Of a DNA stretch of 59,328 nt, positions 46,018 through 58,307 are shown piece by piece (the first letter of the stretch is position 1; the number at the start of each line of letters is the position of its first letter). A model generated the notes under the pieces. It made no database searches. It worked only from the letters and a program-made list of their open reading frames with translations, and had not been told where the DNA came from. Location of the stretch: contig NZ_JH725039.1 of assembly GCF_000278235.1 (NCBI RefSeq), positions 80,130-139,457 of the forward strand, read 5' to 3'. Origin of the DNA: Bartonella vinsonii subsp. arupensis OK-94-513 (lineage in GTDB: Bacteria > Pseudomonadota > Alphaproteobacteria > Rhizobiales > Rhizobiaceae). Both the position numbers and the translations under genes were made by a program.

Positions 46018-46596
46018 ATGTTTATTCAAACTGAAACCACACCAAACCCTGCAACACTTAAATTTCTGCCAGGTCGTGTGGTCCTTTCCGAGGGGGTGTT
46101 AGAATTTCGTGACCGCGAAGAAGCTGCTCAAAATTCACCTTTAGCTGCGAAACTGTTTAATATTCCCAATGTTAATGGTGTTTTTTTAGGCTATGACTTC
46201 ATCACCGTAAGCAAAAAAGAGGGTGAATGGCAGCATCTTAAACCAGTCATTTTAGGCACAATTATGGAGCATTTTCTCTCTGGTGACCCAGTTATTACCA
46301 CCAATGCTTCTGCACAAGCACAGACCCATGCCCTTAACGAAGAATTTTATGATGAGAAAGATGCTGATATTGTTTTAACAATTAAAGAACTCCTTGAAAC
46401 ACGTGTTCGTCCAGCCGTTGCCAATGATGGAGGAGATATTACTTTTCGCGGATTTGAAAATGGTATTGTTTATCTTAATATGCGTGGTGCCTGCGCCGGA
46501 TGCCCCTCTTCAACGGCAACACTAAAACATGGGATTGAAAATCTTTTACGGCATTTTATTCCAGAAGTTTTAGGTGTGGAAGCTATGCCGCAATAA
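46018..46596 (+). CDS. NfuA/NifU-type Fe-S carrier
   Basis: 192 residues. N-terminal Nfu_N domain (MFIQTETTPNPATLKFLPG) and C-terminal NifU-like domain with the cluster-binding CAGC at Cys159 and Cys162 (GACAGCPSSTATLKHGIE). It carries a [4Fe-4S] cluster to client apoproteins. Standard alphaproteobacterial length; SD AAGGAGAGTCT. Confidence 0.92.
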   Translation: MFIQTETTPNPATLKFLPGRVVLSEGVLEFRDREEAAQNSPLAAKLFNIPNVNGVFLGYDFITVSKKEGEWQHLKPVILGTIMEHFLSGDPVITTNASAQAQTHALNEEFYDEKDADIVLTIKELLETRVRPAVANDGGDITFRGFENGIVYLNMRGACAGCPSSTATLKHGIENLLRHFIPEVLGVEAMPQ

Positions 46597-47456
46597 AAAA
46601 ACCGATCAAAACAGCGATAATCAAAGTCATCCGTGAGAAGAGTACTTCTACACTATCATAAAACCAAATCCCCCAACCACATCACACCATTCCTACAAAC
46701 AAGGAAAACTTTAAACTCTTAATCCTTTCTCTCTATAAAATCAAAGAAAAGAGCAAGATAACTTATGCTCCAAAAGCATCATACAGAGTAAATTCCAATA
46801 CATGCTATTGCAATAATAAATTGATTTATAATGATAATTTAGTGTTTCGCATGTTAAAGAAGAGTCCCAAATACTGTTAAGATTTTCTCATCTCTATCTC
46901 CTTTATATTGAATCAAACAAAACCATTCCCTTGCACATCACAAGCAGGATAGATGCATGGATAAAAATCGTTTGAGAAAGGCATGAAAATACCTTTTCAT
47001 AAATCGTTTTCATGCAAGAGCTATTGTAACATTGAGAGCGAGCAAAGAGAATGAGAGTGCCGGCTTAACAAAAAGTGGCACAGTTCCCTCTTTACTCGTG
47101 TTAACTTTATCCATTTTTAATGCAAAAAGAATTATAAAAGAATAAATCTACCATTTTATAAATGTTAAGAACAATATCGCACGCATGTGAAAAAAGTGAG
47201 CTCTTTATTGTACGCATATGGCAGATTTTGATCTAATAGTTTTTATCTTCTTGTCTTTTTAAAAGGTAACGAAGAGAGAAAAATAATGATATTTCTCAAT
47301 ATTGGTCTAAATGCTTACATCAAGCATACTTATGTCTTTAAACATTTTCCACTAATATATTAAGTAATTTATGAGAATATAGGATTTCTTTGAAGTTCAT
47401 ATCACCAATTTTATGAAAAGTCGTATAACTTTAAGTGTAGAAAAGTTTAATATCGG
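46597..47456. other. Intergenic, repeat copy related to 6060-6155
   Basis: 860 bases without a credible ORF. Bases 46820-46916 match the repeat near the left end of the window at roughly 70% identity; similarity continues patchily to about 47060. Very AT-rich toward the MFS gene. Confidence 0.55.
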
Positions 47457-48701
47457 ATGATTGATATGAATTTATTTTTAAAAAAGAGTCCATTGTCTCT
47501 TTTTCTTTCGCTCTTTATTTCCAAAGTTGGTGATTATGCCTATGAAGTTATTTTTGTTTTACTTGTCTTAGAATTAACAGATACCTACCTTTTTACAGGT
47601 CTTGTGTATTTTTTTCGATTTATTCCTTTTCTCTTTTTTGGCCCTATAGGAGGTTGGTTAGCAGATAATTTTTCTTTAAAGAAAAATATGATCTTCAGTG
47701 AATTTGTGAGATTATTAGCCTCATTATTCGTTTTTATAACCTATATAACAGGTACTGCACATATTATTGTTCTTATTTTTGCGGCAATATGTACAACGAT
47801 AGGAAGAAGTATTTTTCAACCAAGTTTTCAAGCTGCTCTTCCGAGAATATTTTCAATAAATGACCTTACAAAGGCAAATAGCATTTCACAAATTATAGAA
47901 GAAACTGCATCCGTAATTGGCCCTTTAGTTTGTTCGGTACTGCTTTTTTTCGCCAATAAATCGACAGTACTCATTTTTGATTTTTTTACCTATTTTATAT
48001 CTCTTATAGTGTTATTCAATCTCATGAATTTAAATTCAAGTGCGAATAAATCATTCAATTTTATAAAAATTTATCGAGAAACAGCTTCTTATCTTAAATA
48101 TATTTCTACAGAAAATAATAATTTATTTATTACGCTCGTTGGCTCATCATTTGCTATTCTCTTTACTGGTGCAATTTTAAGATTTTTAATTCCAGCTTTT
48201 GTTCTTTCTCAGGGTGGAGAGGAAAGCTTTGTAAGTTATCTATTTTCTCTCATTGCTATGGGAACTATTGTAGGTGGTTTTCTATACAGTAAAATTATAT
48301 TCAATATTACATCGTTGAAGCTCATGGTATTTTGGCTTCTCTATGGAATTATCATGTTTGTTATGCCTTTAGCTGCGGTATTTTCTTTAAAACTCCTTCT
48401 CGTGTTAGCCTTTGTTTTAGGATTTATTGGTGCATTTGTCGATATTAGTTTAGTCTCATCTCTTCAATTGTACTCTCGTCGTGAAGATTTGGGTAAGAGT
48501 TTTGGAACATTTTCAACTTTAGCGAACTCTGCTGAAGCAGTGTCTGGTTTTATTGCTGGAATTTTTGCACTTGTGGGATTAGTGAGCTCTTTTTTAGCTA
48601 TGTCTACACTCATTATTTCCACTGGAATGATTGGAGTTATAAAACTAAAGAAAAAGAAAGAGAGAACACCCCTTAACACTATAGGTGATAACGATCATTG
48701 A
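47457..48701 (+). CDS. Major facilitator superfamily transporter
   Basis: 414 residues with about 12 hydrophobic segments. MFS signature after TM2: GPIGGWLADNFSLKK, the usual G-x3-D-R/K-x-G-R/K-like loop. It resembles drug/siderophore exporters of the EntS/macrolide-efflux type (LFISKVGDYAYEVI at the start, LPRIFSINDLTKANSISQ in the middle). Substrate is unknown. Codon use is strongly A/T at third positions compared with trpS or fumC, and the gene is flanked by a long AT-rich gap, so recent acquisition is likely. Start could also be the ATG at 47466 (MNLFLKK). Confidence 0.82.
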   Translation: MIDMNLFLKKSPLSLFLSLFISKVGDYAYEVIFVLLVLELTDTYLFTGLVYFFRFIPFLFFGPIGGWLADNFSLKKNMIFSEFVRLLASLFVFITYITGTAHIIVLIFAAICTTIGRSIFQPSFQAALPRIFSINDLTKANSISQIIEETASVIGPLVCSVLLFFANKSTVLIFDFFTYFISLIVLFNLMNLNSSANKSFNFIKIYRETASYLKYISTENNNLFITLVGSSFAILFTGAILRFLIPAFVLSQGGEESFVSYLFSLIAMGTIVGGFLYSKIIFNITSLKLMVFWLLYGIIMFVMPLAAVFSLKLLLVLAFVLGFIGAFVDISLVSSLQLYSRREDLGKSFGTFSTLANSAEAVSGFIAGIFALVGLVSSFLAMSTLIISTGMIGVIKLKKKKERTPLNTIGDNDH

Positions 48702-48857
48702 TATATTTGATATCTCCATGCCATTTCTTTTGTCTGATGGCTAGTTAATAATATTTGAAAACTTTAAAAGAATAGAAGGAATTCTCTCCCCCTATATCTT
48801 CATCTCAAGCAAATACGCTTTAACAAGCAAGAAAGTGCTTTAGAAGCTTTATGCCCA

Positions 48858-49190
48858 CTAAATTTTTTTAACAAATTCCGACTTTAAGCCAATCTGACCA
48901 ATACCAGGAATCTTACAGTCAATATTATGATCCCCATCCACGAGGCGAATATTCTTCACCTTTGTACCACTCTTGAGAACCGATGCTGCGCCTTTTACTT
49001 TAAGATCTTTCACCACCATAATGCTATCCCCATTCGTCAAAACCTGACCATTGGCATCATAAACGATATCGGAAGGCGGTTCTTCACTCTTTTGGGGCCA
49101 CTCATGTGCACATTCAGGACACACAAAATTTTCACCCTCTTCATAAGTATAAAGACCACCACAGTGAGAACATTTAGGGTTTTGGCTCAT
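48858..49190 (-). CDS. PhnA/YjdM-family zinc-ribbon protein
   Basis: 110 residues from ATG 49190, which follows AGAGGGAATCTT. N-terminal zinc ribbon (CSHCGG and CPECAHEW) and the C-terminal PhnA domain ([34 protein letters not shown]). Historically named for the phosphonate operon but of unsettled function; no phosphonate genes are nearby. Confidence 0.88.
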   Translation of the reverse strand: MSQNPKCSHCGGLYTYEEGENFVCPECAHEWPQKSEEPPSDIVYDANGQVLTNGDSIMVVKDLKVKGAASVLKSGTKVKNIRLVDGDHNIDCKIPGIGQIGLKSEFVKKI

Positions 49191-49682
49191 AAGATTCCCT
49201 CTTTGATTCAAGAAACATCATCTCTATAAAGCTCAATAGAGCAAGACGTGCCCATTGTCTATTGCTAAAGCAAAACACGAACATGGCATTTTCTCTTCAG
49301 AATTCTTAAAGGTTAAAGTTATCCCAGCAAAAACAAGAGAGAAATTTTATAAAACACCGGCACAAACATTCTCAAAGCAAATCATCCCCCCACAAAACAC
49401 TTCTTAAGAAAAATAATGCTCAATGAAGTGTAAACGCTATTGGCACAAGAAAGAAGGAAACATTGCAATTTCTCCACGAGACCACATAAAGTGCCTTTCT
49501 TTAGTATTTAGCGAGCATTGTTTTAGTCATAAGACAAGTGAGCAACTGAAGCAGCATTCTGGAGAGCAGCACACACAACCGTTTACGAAATCAACAATTC
49601 CCAAAGCAACCAACGCACCAAATTCACTGGACATATTTCTAAATAATAAAACCCTCTGAAATGAAAAAAAGCATTAAAAAAA
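49191..49682. other. Intergenic with groEL 3' fragment
   Basis: Includes the groEL-like fragment at 49518-49630; otherwise no gene. Confidence 0.5.
49518..49630 (-). pseudogene. groEL fragment, decayed duplicate
   Basis: Bases 49541-49630 align with 49835-49924 inside groEL (shared blocks GCAACTGAAGCAGCATTCT, GAGCAGCACACACAACC, TCAACAATTCCCAAAGCAA against the gene's near-identical bases), with weaker similarity back to 49518. It corresponds to a C-terminal piece of GroEL, lies 200 bases beyond the groEL stop in the same orientation, and carries enough changes to be long dead. Confidence 0.7.
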
Positions 49683-49701
49683 ACGGGCCCATTGGACCCG
49701 T
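49676..49701 (-). terminator. groEL terminator
   Basis: On the minus strand ACGGGTCC-AAT-GGGCCCGT (one G-U pair) followed by eight T. Confidence 0.8.
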
Positions 49702-49724
49702 CCTTTTTCTCTTTATAAAAGGGC

Positions 49725-51368
<1,644 letters not shown>

Positions 51369-51427
51369 TTAATTTCTCCTTGGAGTTATCTCAAATAGTA
51401 AAAAACGAAAAAAATTGAGAGTCTGGA

Positions 51428-51724
51428 TTAGCCCAGAATTCCCATAATGTCAGATTCTTTCATGATGAGGAGGTCTTCCCCATTAATCTTCACTTCAGTT
51501 CCAGACCATTTTCCAAAGAGGATACGGTCTCCTGCTTTCACTTCGAGGGGCACACGCTTTCCATTGTCATCGAGAGCGCCATTGCCAACAGCAATAATTT
51601 CACCTTCTTGAGGTTTTTCTTTTGCTGTATCAGGGATGATAATCCCACCAGCAGTTTTATTTTCAGATTCAACCCGACGAACAACGACACGATCGTGAAG
51701 TGGGCGGAATTGTATATTAGCCAT
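51428..51724 (-). CDS. groES: GroES co-chaperonin
   Basis: 98 residues. Mobile loop [19 protein letters not shown], the roof loop and [19 protein letters not shown] strand at the end are all standard. Lid of the GroEL chamber. First gene of the heat-shock operon. Confidence 0.97.
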   Translation of the reverse strand: MANIQFRPLHDRVVVRRVESENKTAGGIIIPDTAKEKPQEGEIIAVGNGALDDNGKRVPLEVKAGDRILFGKWSGTEVKINGEDLLIMKESDIMGILG

Positions 51725-51783
51725 GTTTAAAATCCTTGAAAACTTAATATAATTGATAACATTGAATTAATCTTAAGTTCTTG

Positions 51784-51810
51784 CTAGCACTCTCATACTC
51801 CGAGTGCTAA
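51784..51810 (-). promoter_or_regulatory. CIRCE operator (HrcA site)
   Basis: CTAGCACTC-N9-GAGTGCTAA, one mismatch from the consensus TTAGCACTC-N9-GAGTGCTAA, located 60-86 bases upstream of groES. It indicates repression by HrcA and heat induction. Confidence 0.93.
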
Positions 51811-51959
51811 CACTGGTTAAGATATAAAATTGCTTCTTCTCAATGTCAAGGATTCGGGATAAAATAATTTCCCTTAAAAGGCTTCAAAGCCTTGCCTCTT
51901 TTTTCTATTTCGCGTTATCTAGCTTTTTATTACACCTTGTGAACAAAAAGGATCTTATC

Positions 51960-53348
51960 ATGGTTGAAACACGTCAGGAAACGGATAGCTTTGGAACGAT
52001 TGCGGTACGACAAGATCGTTATTGGGGTGCGCAAACTGAACGTTCTCTGCATAACTTTAATATTGGCAGTGAAAAACAGCCCCTCACTGTCATTTATGCT
52101 TTAAGCCTTATCAAAAAAGCGGCAGCCATTGTGAATATGGAAAAAGGAAAGCTTTCGCAAAAGATTGGCAAAGCAATCATTACAGCAGCTGACGAAGTGC
52201 TTGCCGGAGCGTTTGACACACATTTTCCCCTATCGGTTTGGCAAACGGGTTCTGGTACACAAAGCAATATGAACGTCAATGAAGTGATTGCCAACCATGC
52301 CAACATGCTTTTGGGAGGAAAATTAGGGAGCAAAGCACCTGTTCACCCCAATGACCATGTCAATATGAGCCAATCATCAAACGATTCCTTTCCCACAGCG
52401 CTTCACATTGCTACCACACTGCAAACACGCCAACATTTATTTCCTATTCTTGAAGCCCTTATTACCACTTTAAAGAAAAAGGAAGAAGAATTTGCCGACA
52501 TCATCAAAATCGGCCGAACCCATACCCAAGATGCAACGCCCTTAACTCTAGCGCAAGAATTTTCGGGCTATCGTGCTGCATTAGAAGCCAATCTTCAACG
52601 CATTGAAAATGCTCTTCGCGATGTGCAAATGCTTGCCCAAGGGGGCACAGCCGTTGGAACAGGGCTCAATGCACCGCAAGGTTTTGATGTTGCTTTTGCT
52701 GAAACAGTGAGTAATCTTACAGGGATCCCTTTCAAGACTGCAGACAATAAATTTGAAGCTCTCGCCCATCATGGAGCCCTTGCACATTTCCATGGCAGTC
52801 TGAATGCCTTAGCAGCCGATTTATTCAAAATTGCTAATGACATCCGGTTTTTAGGCTCTGGTCCCCGCTCAGGATTGGGAGAATTAAACTTGCCTGAAAA
52901 TGAACCGGGATCTTCTATCATGCCAGGCAAGGTCAATCCCACCCAATGTGAAGCAATGACGATGGTTGCCTGCCAAGTCTTTGGCAATCATACCAGTGTG
53001 ACATTTGCTGCCAGTCAGGGGCATTTTGAATTAAATGTTTATAAGCCTGTTATTGGCTATAATGTTTTACAGTCGATTACGCTTCTTGGTGATTGTATGC
53101 GCTCCTTTGATCTGCACTGCATGCAAGGATTACGTGCCAATCGTGTCCATATTCACTCGCTCATGGAACGCTCTTTGATGCTCGTGACAGCTCTTGCCCC
53201 AGAAATTGGCTATGAAAAAGCTGCCGAAATTGCCAAATCAGCGCATAAAAATGATACAACTTTGCGCGTTGAAGCCCTAAAAGCAGGTGTTTCCGGAGAA
53301 GATTATGACCGGCTGGTAGATCCCAAAAAAATGATTCACCCACAATAA
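51960..53348 (+). CDS. fumC: Fumarate hydratase class II
   Basis: 462 residues from ATG 51960 ([12 protein letters not shown]), the usual FumC start; the frame is open upstream to 51843, but that stretch overlaps the groES promoter region. Signature [11 protein letters not shown] near residue 317, catalytic region [30 protein letters not shown]. Converts fumarate to malate in the TCA cycle. Confidence 0.96.
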   Translation: MVETRQETDSFGTIAVRQDRYWGAQTERSLHNFNIGSEKQPLTVIYALSLIKKAAAIVNMEKGKLSQKIGKAIITAADEVLAGAFDTHFPLSVWQTGSGTQSNMNVNEVIANHANMLLGGKLGSKAPVHPNDHVNMSQSSNDSFPTALHIATTLQTRQHLFPILEALITTLKKKEEEFADIIKIGRTHTQDATPLTLAQEFSGYRAALEANLQRIENALRDVQMLAQGGTAVGTGLNAPQGFDVAFAETVSNLTGIPFKTADNKFEALAHHGALAHFHGSLNALAADLFKIANDIRFLGSGPRSGLGELNLPENEPGSSIMPGKVNPTQCEAMTMVACQVFGNHTSVTFAASQGHFELNVYKPVIGYNVLQSITLLGDCMRSFDLHCMQGLRANRVHIHSLMERSLMLVTALAPEIGYEKAAEIAKSAHKNDTTLRVEALKAGVSGEDYDRLVDPKKMIHPQ

Positions 53349-53381
53349 AAAACGAGAAAAGTCTTCTCTCATATTCTTGTG

Positions 53382-53413
53382 AGAACATCGAACCGCGAAT
53401 GGTTCGATGTTCT
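53382..53413. terminator. Bidirectional terminator between fumC and pgm
   Basis: Perfect 13-bp stem AGAACATCGAACC / GGTTCGATGTTCT with a 6-base loop, placed between convergent genes. T runs are poor on both sides. Confidence 0.75.
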
Positions 53414-53593
53414 TATATGCTTCACAATTTCAATATCACCTGTTGCAACAATCTAGAAAATCTTTGCGCATAAGAACGATAGAGCTTTATATACTATAGC
53501 TACAAAATGAGGGGATATAGAAATGATTATGACCAAAATCCCCAAAATCATACAAAAATAAATATAAACTTTCTTGATTAATAATTCACGTCT

Positions 53594-55216
53594 TTATGTG
53601 ATAATATCGGGATGTTCGCGCCTCAATTGTTGTATATTCAACAATTTCAACGCTGCTTGTTGCAAAGGCTCGAGCACTTTTTGCGGATCTTGAAAATGTT
53701 TACAGGGATCACCTTCATACTGCTCAAAATAAAGCCGCAAAGTTGCACCCACTGTTCCCGTTCCCGATAAACGCACCACCAACCGTGCTCCATTCTTGAA
53801 AAAAATACGGATACCTTGCTTGCTGCTCACGCTCTGATCAACGGGATCATGATAGGTAAAATCATCTGCTTTTTCAACGAGGAGCCCAGCAATTTCTGTT
53901 CCAGATTGTGGTAGATGCGTACGCAATTGCTCTATGAGAGCATAGGCTTTCTCTGCTTCCACTTCCTCATAATCATGACGTAAAGAATAAAAGCGCCCAT
54001 AGGTGTTCCAATGGTGTTGAACAATTTGTGCAACTGTTTTTCCTGTCACAGCGAGGAGATTTAACCAAAACAACACAGCCCATAAACCATCCTTTTCGCG
54101 GATATGATGAGAGCCCGTTCCAAAGCTTTCTTCACCACAAAAGGTCACTTTTCCCGCATCCAAAAGCGTGCCAAAAAACTTCCAACCGGTTGGTGTTTCA
54201 AAACAATTCAACTGTTTTTTTTCGGCAACCAGATCAGCAGCACGCGTTGCTGGCATAGAACGCGCAATCCCTACAATGCCTTGGCGATAACCTTTAATGA
54301 GATGTGCATGTTCAGCCATAATAGCCAAGGAATCAGAAGGCGTGACAAATTGCTTACGTCCAATAATAAGATTACGATCCCCATCACCATCGGAAGCCGC
54401 TCCAAGATCAGGTGCGTGCTCCGACATCAAAAAATCATAAAGCCCCTTGGCATAAATCAAATTGGGATCTGGATGCCCTCCTCCAAAATCTGGTAAAGGA
54501 ATACCATTAACCACCGTTCCTTTTGGAAAACCTAAACATTTTTCAAAAATTTCATGTGCATAAGGCCCTGTTACCGCATGCATAGCATCAAAGCGCAAAG
54601 TAAGCCCTTTTGCAACGGCTTTAGCAATGCAGTCAAAGTCGAAAATCTTCTGCATCAAAGCAACATAATCTGCCACAGGATCAATGATATCAACCCGCAT
54701 AGAACCTAGAAAAGTTGTACCTTCTCTCTCTAAATCAACGTCTGGTGCCTCAAAAATTTTATAAAAAGAAAGACACCTAGATGCAGTAAAAATGGCTTCA
54801 CACAAGGAATCAGGAGCAGGACCACCATTAGAAATATTGTATTTGATGCCACAATCTCCCTGTAAACCACCAGGATTATGGCTTGCAGAGAGAATAAACC
54901 CACCATGGGCATGATATTTGCGAATAAGATGCGAAACAGCTGGTGTGGAAAGAAGCCCTCCTTTTCCTACTTTTACACAAGCAACACCATGCGCTGCTGC
55001 CATTTTCAGCACAATTTGCAGAAGGGTGTGGTTAAAATAGCGTCCATCCCCCCCAAGAATAAAGAGTTTCCCCTCAACATCTCCAATGCTGTTAAAAAGA
55101 GACTGTATAAAATTTTCAACATAATGGGGTTGTTGAAAAACCGATACCTTTTTACGCAAACCAGATGTTCCCGGTTTTTGATCATCAAAAGCCGTTGTCA
55201 AAACTGTCGCTATCAT
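53594..55216 (-). CDS. pgm: Phosphoglucomutase
   Basis: 540 residues. Alpha-D-phosphohexomutase superfamily: phosphoserine loop ILSASHNPGG (about 129-138), metal loop DGDGDRN (about 278-284), sugar loop GEESFGTGSHH (about 368-378), phosphate-binding RLSGTGTVGATLR near the end. Interconverts glucose-1-P and glucose-6-P for surface glycans. N-terminal TAFDDQKPGTSGLRKK is the long Pgm type. Confidence 0.95.
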   Translation of the reverse strand: MIATVLTTAFDDQKPGTSGLRKKVSVFQQPHYVENFIQSLFNSIGDVEGKLFILGGDGRYFNHTLLQIVLKMAAAHGVACVKVGKGGLLSTPAVSHLIRKYHAHGGFILSASHNPGGLQGDCGIKYNISNGGPAPDSLCEAIFTASRCLSFYKIFEAPDVDLEREGTTFLGSMRVDIIDPVADYVALMQKIFDFDCIAKAVAKGLTLRFDAMHAVTGPYAHEIFEKCLGFPKGTVVNGIPLPDFGGGHPDPNLIYAKGLYDFLMSEHAPDLGAASDGDGDRNLIIGRKQFVTPSDSLAIMAEHAHLIKGYRQGIVGIARSMPATRAADLVAEKKQLNCFETPTGWKFFGTLLDAGKVTFCGEESFGTGSHHIREKDGLWAVLFWLNLLAVTGKTVAQIVQHHWNTYGRFYSLRHDYEEVEAEKAYALIEQLRTHLPQSGTEIAGLLVEKADDFTYHDPVDQSVSSKQGIRIFFKNGARLVVRLSGTGTVGATLRLYFEQYEGDPCKHFQDPQKVLEPLQQAALKLLNIQQLRREHPDIIT

Positions 55217-55437
55217 CGTAAAGGCGCCTTCATACTCTTCCCCTTAATTTTAAAGTGAATATCACTTAAAGTCGACCATTAATTCCACTTGACGGAACAA
55301 AGAAATACTTGCACACTTATTAGTAATGAGGATTTTGTACACCTTCTTAAACATGCTTTTAAAGACGAAAGCTGTTTTGAAACATAATTTTCAAGAATGA
55401 AACACAATTTTCAATAAAAAAGACAGGAGCTTAACCC

Positions 55438-55962
55438 ATGATGAGAAAAACCGTTCCCAACGTCACCTTTCATACACGTGTCCGCGATGAATCCGTTGGT
55501 GGAGATAACCCTTATCGATGGCAAGAAGTTAACAGTGATGCGTACTTTAAAGGAAAACGGGTTATTCTTTTTTCTCTTCCCGGAGCCTTTACCCCTACTT
55601 GCTCAACCTTTCAGCTACCTGACTTCGAAAAACTTTATGATGAATTTAAAAAAGTAGGCATTGATGAAATTTACTGTCTTTCTGTTAATGATGCTTTTGT
55701 TATGAATGCTTGGGGGAAAACACAAGGGATCAAAAACGTGAAATTAATTCCTGATGGTGCTGGCGAATTCACCCGCAAAATGGGTATGCTGGTTGCCAAA
55801 GACAATATCGGTTTTGGCATGCGTTCATGGCGCTATGCTGCTGTTATTAACGATGGTGTCATTGAACAATGGTTCGAAGAAAAAGGTCTTTCAGACAATT
55901 GCACCACAGATCCTTATGAAGTTTCTTCACCACAAAATGTTTTGAAAGCGCTGCAAAGCTAA
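55438..55962 (+). CDS. Peroxiredoxin, Prx5-like
   Basis: 174 residues. AhpC/TSA fold with the active-site PGAFTPTCSTFQLP, peroxidatic Cys at about residue 58, and MRSWRYAAVINDGVIEQWF later. Reduces peroxides, likely with glutathione or thioredoxin. A further Cys occurs at DNCTTDPYEVSSP near the C-terminus, typical of the bacterial Prx5/hybrid group. SD AGGAGCTTAACCC. Confidence 0.92.
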   Translation: MMRKTVPNVTFHTRVRDESVGGDNPYRWQEVNSDAYFKGKRVILFSLPGAFTPTCSTFQLPDFEKLYDEFKKVGIDEIYCLSVNDAFVMNAWGKTQGIKNVKLIPDGAGEFTRKMGMLVAKDNIGFGMRSWRYAAVINDGVIEQWFEEKGLSDNCTTDPYEVSSPQNVLKALQS

Positions 55963-56006
55963 TTGCGATTCAAAATCGCCTTTTTAAATTTAAAGAGCAC
56001 AGACTT

Positions 56007-56052
56007 AACGGCATAAGTTCCTTCACAAAGAGAAATTTGTGCCGTTTGTTTT
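56007..56052 (+). terminator. Possible terminator after the peroxiredoxin
   Basis: AACGGCA (56007-56013) pairs with TGCCGTT (56040-56046), followed by GTTTTTT. Long loop, so moderate support. Confidence 0.55.
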
Positions 56053-56297
56053 TTATAAATTTTTCATTGCCCCCTTACCAGCCTGTTTCACCATAAAAAC
56101 CTGCAAGTAGCCCATCACAGCGCCCGCCTGACAGACAAGCAAAAGACACTTTTTCTATTCCTCATAGAGAATATCAAAGCGTATACCGTCTTAACAGTTC
56201 TCCTGTTGCACTCTCCACATCATCAGCGCATTTAAAGCAATTCTGATAACCCCTTAAACTTATTGCCCAAGAATGTTCTCCTCAAAATATAAGGTTA
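56053..56297. other. Intergenic between peroxiredoxin and hisS
   Basis: No gene or clear signal seen. Confidence 0.4.
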
Positions 56298-57806
56298 TTA
56301 TTTACAGCCTGAAAACTTTTGTGCATCTTGGGCCGCTAAAATACCTTGCACGGTTTTGACGAGTTCTTCTTCATCAACCATCACCTGCGCTGGTCGACTT
56401 TCACGCCATGTTTGGTTATCCTTAATTTCCTGAGACAAGCGCGCCCCTTCAATCAAATCTTTGATCTGTATTTTTCCGCTCTCACGTTCTTGCGACCCTT
56501 GGATGACCACACAAGGTGCTTGACGCCGATCTGCATATTTCATCTGCGCTTTCATCCCCGCTGCTCCCAAATAGAGTTCAGCACGAATTCCCGCACCACG
56601 CAATTGCATGACCATTTTTTGAGAGCGAGCAATCGCCTCTGGCTCTTTATCCATCATCAAAACCACAACAGGTCCAGTCTTTTCTTTCACGGGCAATTTT
56701 CCAAGATTTTGCAAAGCAGCGATCAAGCGTGAAACCCCTATGGAAAAACCCGTTGCCGGAATATTTTCCCCACGAAAACGAGCAACCAATCCATCATAGC
56801 GCCCGCCTCCACCAACAGAGCCAAAGACAACCTTTTGTCCATCATCATTGAGAACATCAAAAAGCAAAGCAGCCTCAAAAACAGGTCCGGTATAATATTC
56901 TAAGCCACGCACCACTGAGGGATCAATTTTAATGCGGTTTTGCATGCCATTTGCAGCAAAGATTGTCTGCATTTCCTCAAGCTCACGAAGACCTTCAAGT
57001 CCTTGAGCACTCTGACCAACGACTTTTCTCAAGGCATCAAGTGTTTGTTCTGCTGTTTCCGCTTCTGCTGAGAGTAAAGCAAGGATACAATCAATGTCTT
57101 TGTCCTTGAGTTCTGCCCCTTTTGTAAAATCACCACTTTCATCCAAACGCCCCTTGCCCAACAGCAACCGCACACCTTCAAGACCAAATTTATCAAGTTT
57201 ATCAATTGCTCTCAAAACAGTTAAACGCTTAACAGCCTTCTCATTGCCCCCCAAACCAATCAATTCTAATACACTCTCCAGAATTTTTCGGTTATTAAGA
57301 CGAATGACATAATCCTGATGCTGAAACCCTAATTTTTCCAAACTCTCTGCTGCCATCATGCAAATTTCAGCATCTGCTGCCACTGTTGGTGACCCAACAA
57401 TATCGGCATCAAACTGCATAAATTGCCGAAACCGCCCTGGTCCTGGTTTTTCATTACGGAAAACAAAGCCAAGACGATAACTGCGATAAGGCTTTGGCAA
57501 AGTTTCAAAATTCTCTGCAAAATAACGAGCAAGAGGAGCTGTGAGATCATAGCGCAAAGACATCCACTGCTCATCATCATCTTGGAGTGAAAATACCCCT
57601 GCATTTGGGCGATCTTCATCAGGTAAAAACTTACCCAACACATCCGTATATTCAAAAATCGGTGTTTCAAGCGCTTCAAAGCCGTAAAGTTCATAAACTT
57701 CACGAATCTGCGCAATCATAGTCTCAGTTGCATATAATTGTGCACTTGTGCGATCAACAAAACCACGAGGCAAACGGGCTTTGGTTTTTTCTTGTTTTGA
57801 TGACAT
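56298..57806 (-). CDS. hisS: Histidyl-tRNA synthetase
   Basis: 502 residues from ATG 57806 (MSSKQEKTK); the longer frame begins with TTG and lacks a ribosome site. Class II motifs: [10 protein letters not shown], motif 2 [18 protein letters not shown], His-specific [11 protein letters not shown] and motif 3 [11 protein letters not shown], then the anticodon-binding domain [12 protein letters not shown]. Charges tRNA-His. Confidence 0.95.
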   Translation of the reverse strand: MSSKQEKTKARLPRGFVDRTSAQLYATETMIAQIREVYELYGFEALETPIFEYTDVLGKFLPDEDRPNAGVFSLQDDDEQWMSLRYDLTAPLARYFAENFETLPKPYRSYRLGFVFRNEKPGPGRFRQFMQFDADIVGSPTVAADAEICMMAAESLEKLGFQHQDYVIRLNNRKILESVLELIGLGGNEKAVKRLTVLRAIDKLDKFGLEGVRLLLGKGRLDESGDFTKGAELKDKDIDCILALLSAEAETAEQTLDALRKVVGQSAQGLEGLRELEEMQTIFAANGMQNRIKIDPSVVRGLEYYTGPVFEAALLFDVLNDDGQKVVFGSVGGGGRYDGLVARFRGENIPATGFSIGVSRLIAALQNLGKLPVKEKTGPVVVLMMDKEPEAIARSQKMVMQLRGAGIRAELYLGAAGMKAQMKYADRRQAPCVVIQGSQERESGKIQIKDLIEGARLSQEIKDNQTWRESRPAQVMVDEEELVKTVQGILAAQDAQKFSGCK

Positions 57807-57824
57807 CTTATTCTCTAGTAACAA

Positions 57825-58307
57825 TTTGTATTCACGGATAACTTGTGTCTTATCTTATAGAAACAAAGGCTGCAATGACTTTGTCAATCTGAAGCCTCTG
57901 CAATATACGCCAACCTTTTCTTTACGAAAGAGAATACCTCTCATCTTTAGAGTATAAAAACGCTTGCCCCTCCAATCTCATAAGTTACAAACGCTCTCTA
58001 TTAATATTTTTTCAACTGTCGATATAAAATACTGTTCCCACAACCGTAACACTCCCTCCAAGCAATTCCCATACTTCCCCTCATACAATCTTCTCCCCTG
58101 AACACATCTGCTTTCAATAATCCTCAGCACATTTCCCACGCACTTCCCCCCATTATCTCCCTCATCTTCAAACATAAAATGAAAACCATACTTCTTGAAA
58201 GGCAGGAAGAGCAACGGCTGATGTTAGATAAACGAGAAAGCATCGTCTGAAAGAAGCATTCTTCTTTAAGGATAGGGCTTCACAGAGTCAGTGCATATGC
58301 ACAATCC
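57825..58307. other. Intergenic between hisS and pyrF, one doubtful ORF
   Basis: A 78-codon minus-strand ORF (57978-58214) has an internal duplication (KCVGNVLRIIE and NCLEGVLRLWE) but no family, no clear ribosome site and Cys/Trp-rich composition. I do not call it a gene. Confidence 0.4.

Noticed and set aside
57978-58214. 78-codon ORF between hisS and pyrF
   Set aside because: Curious internal repeat but unusual composition, no start signal and no family.
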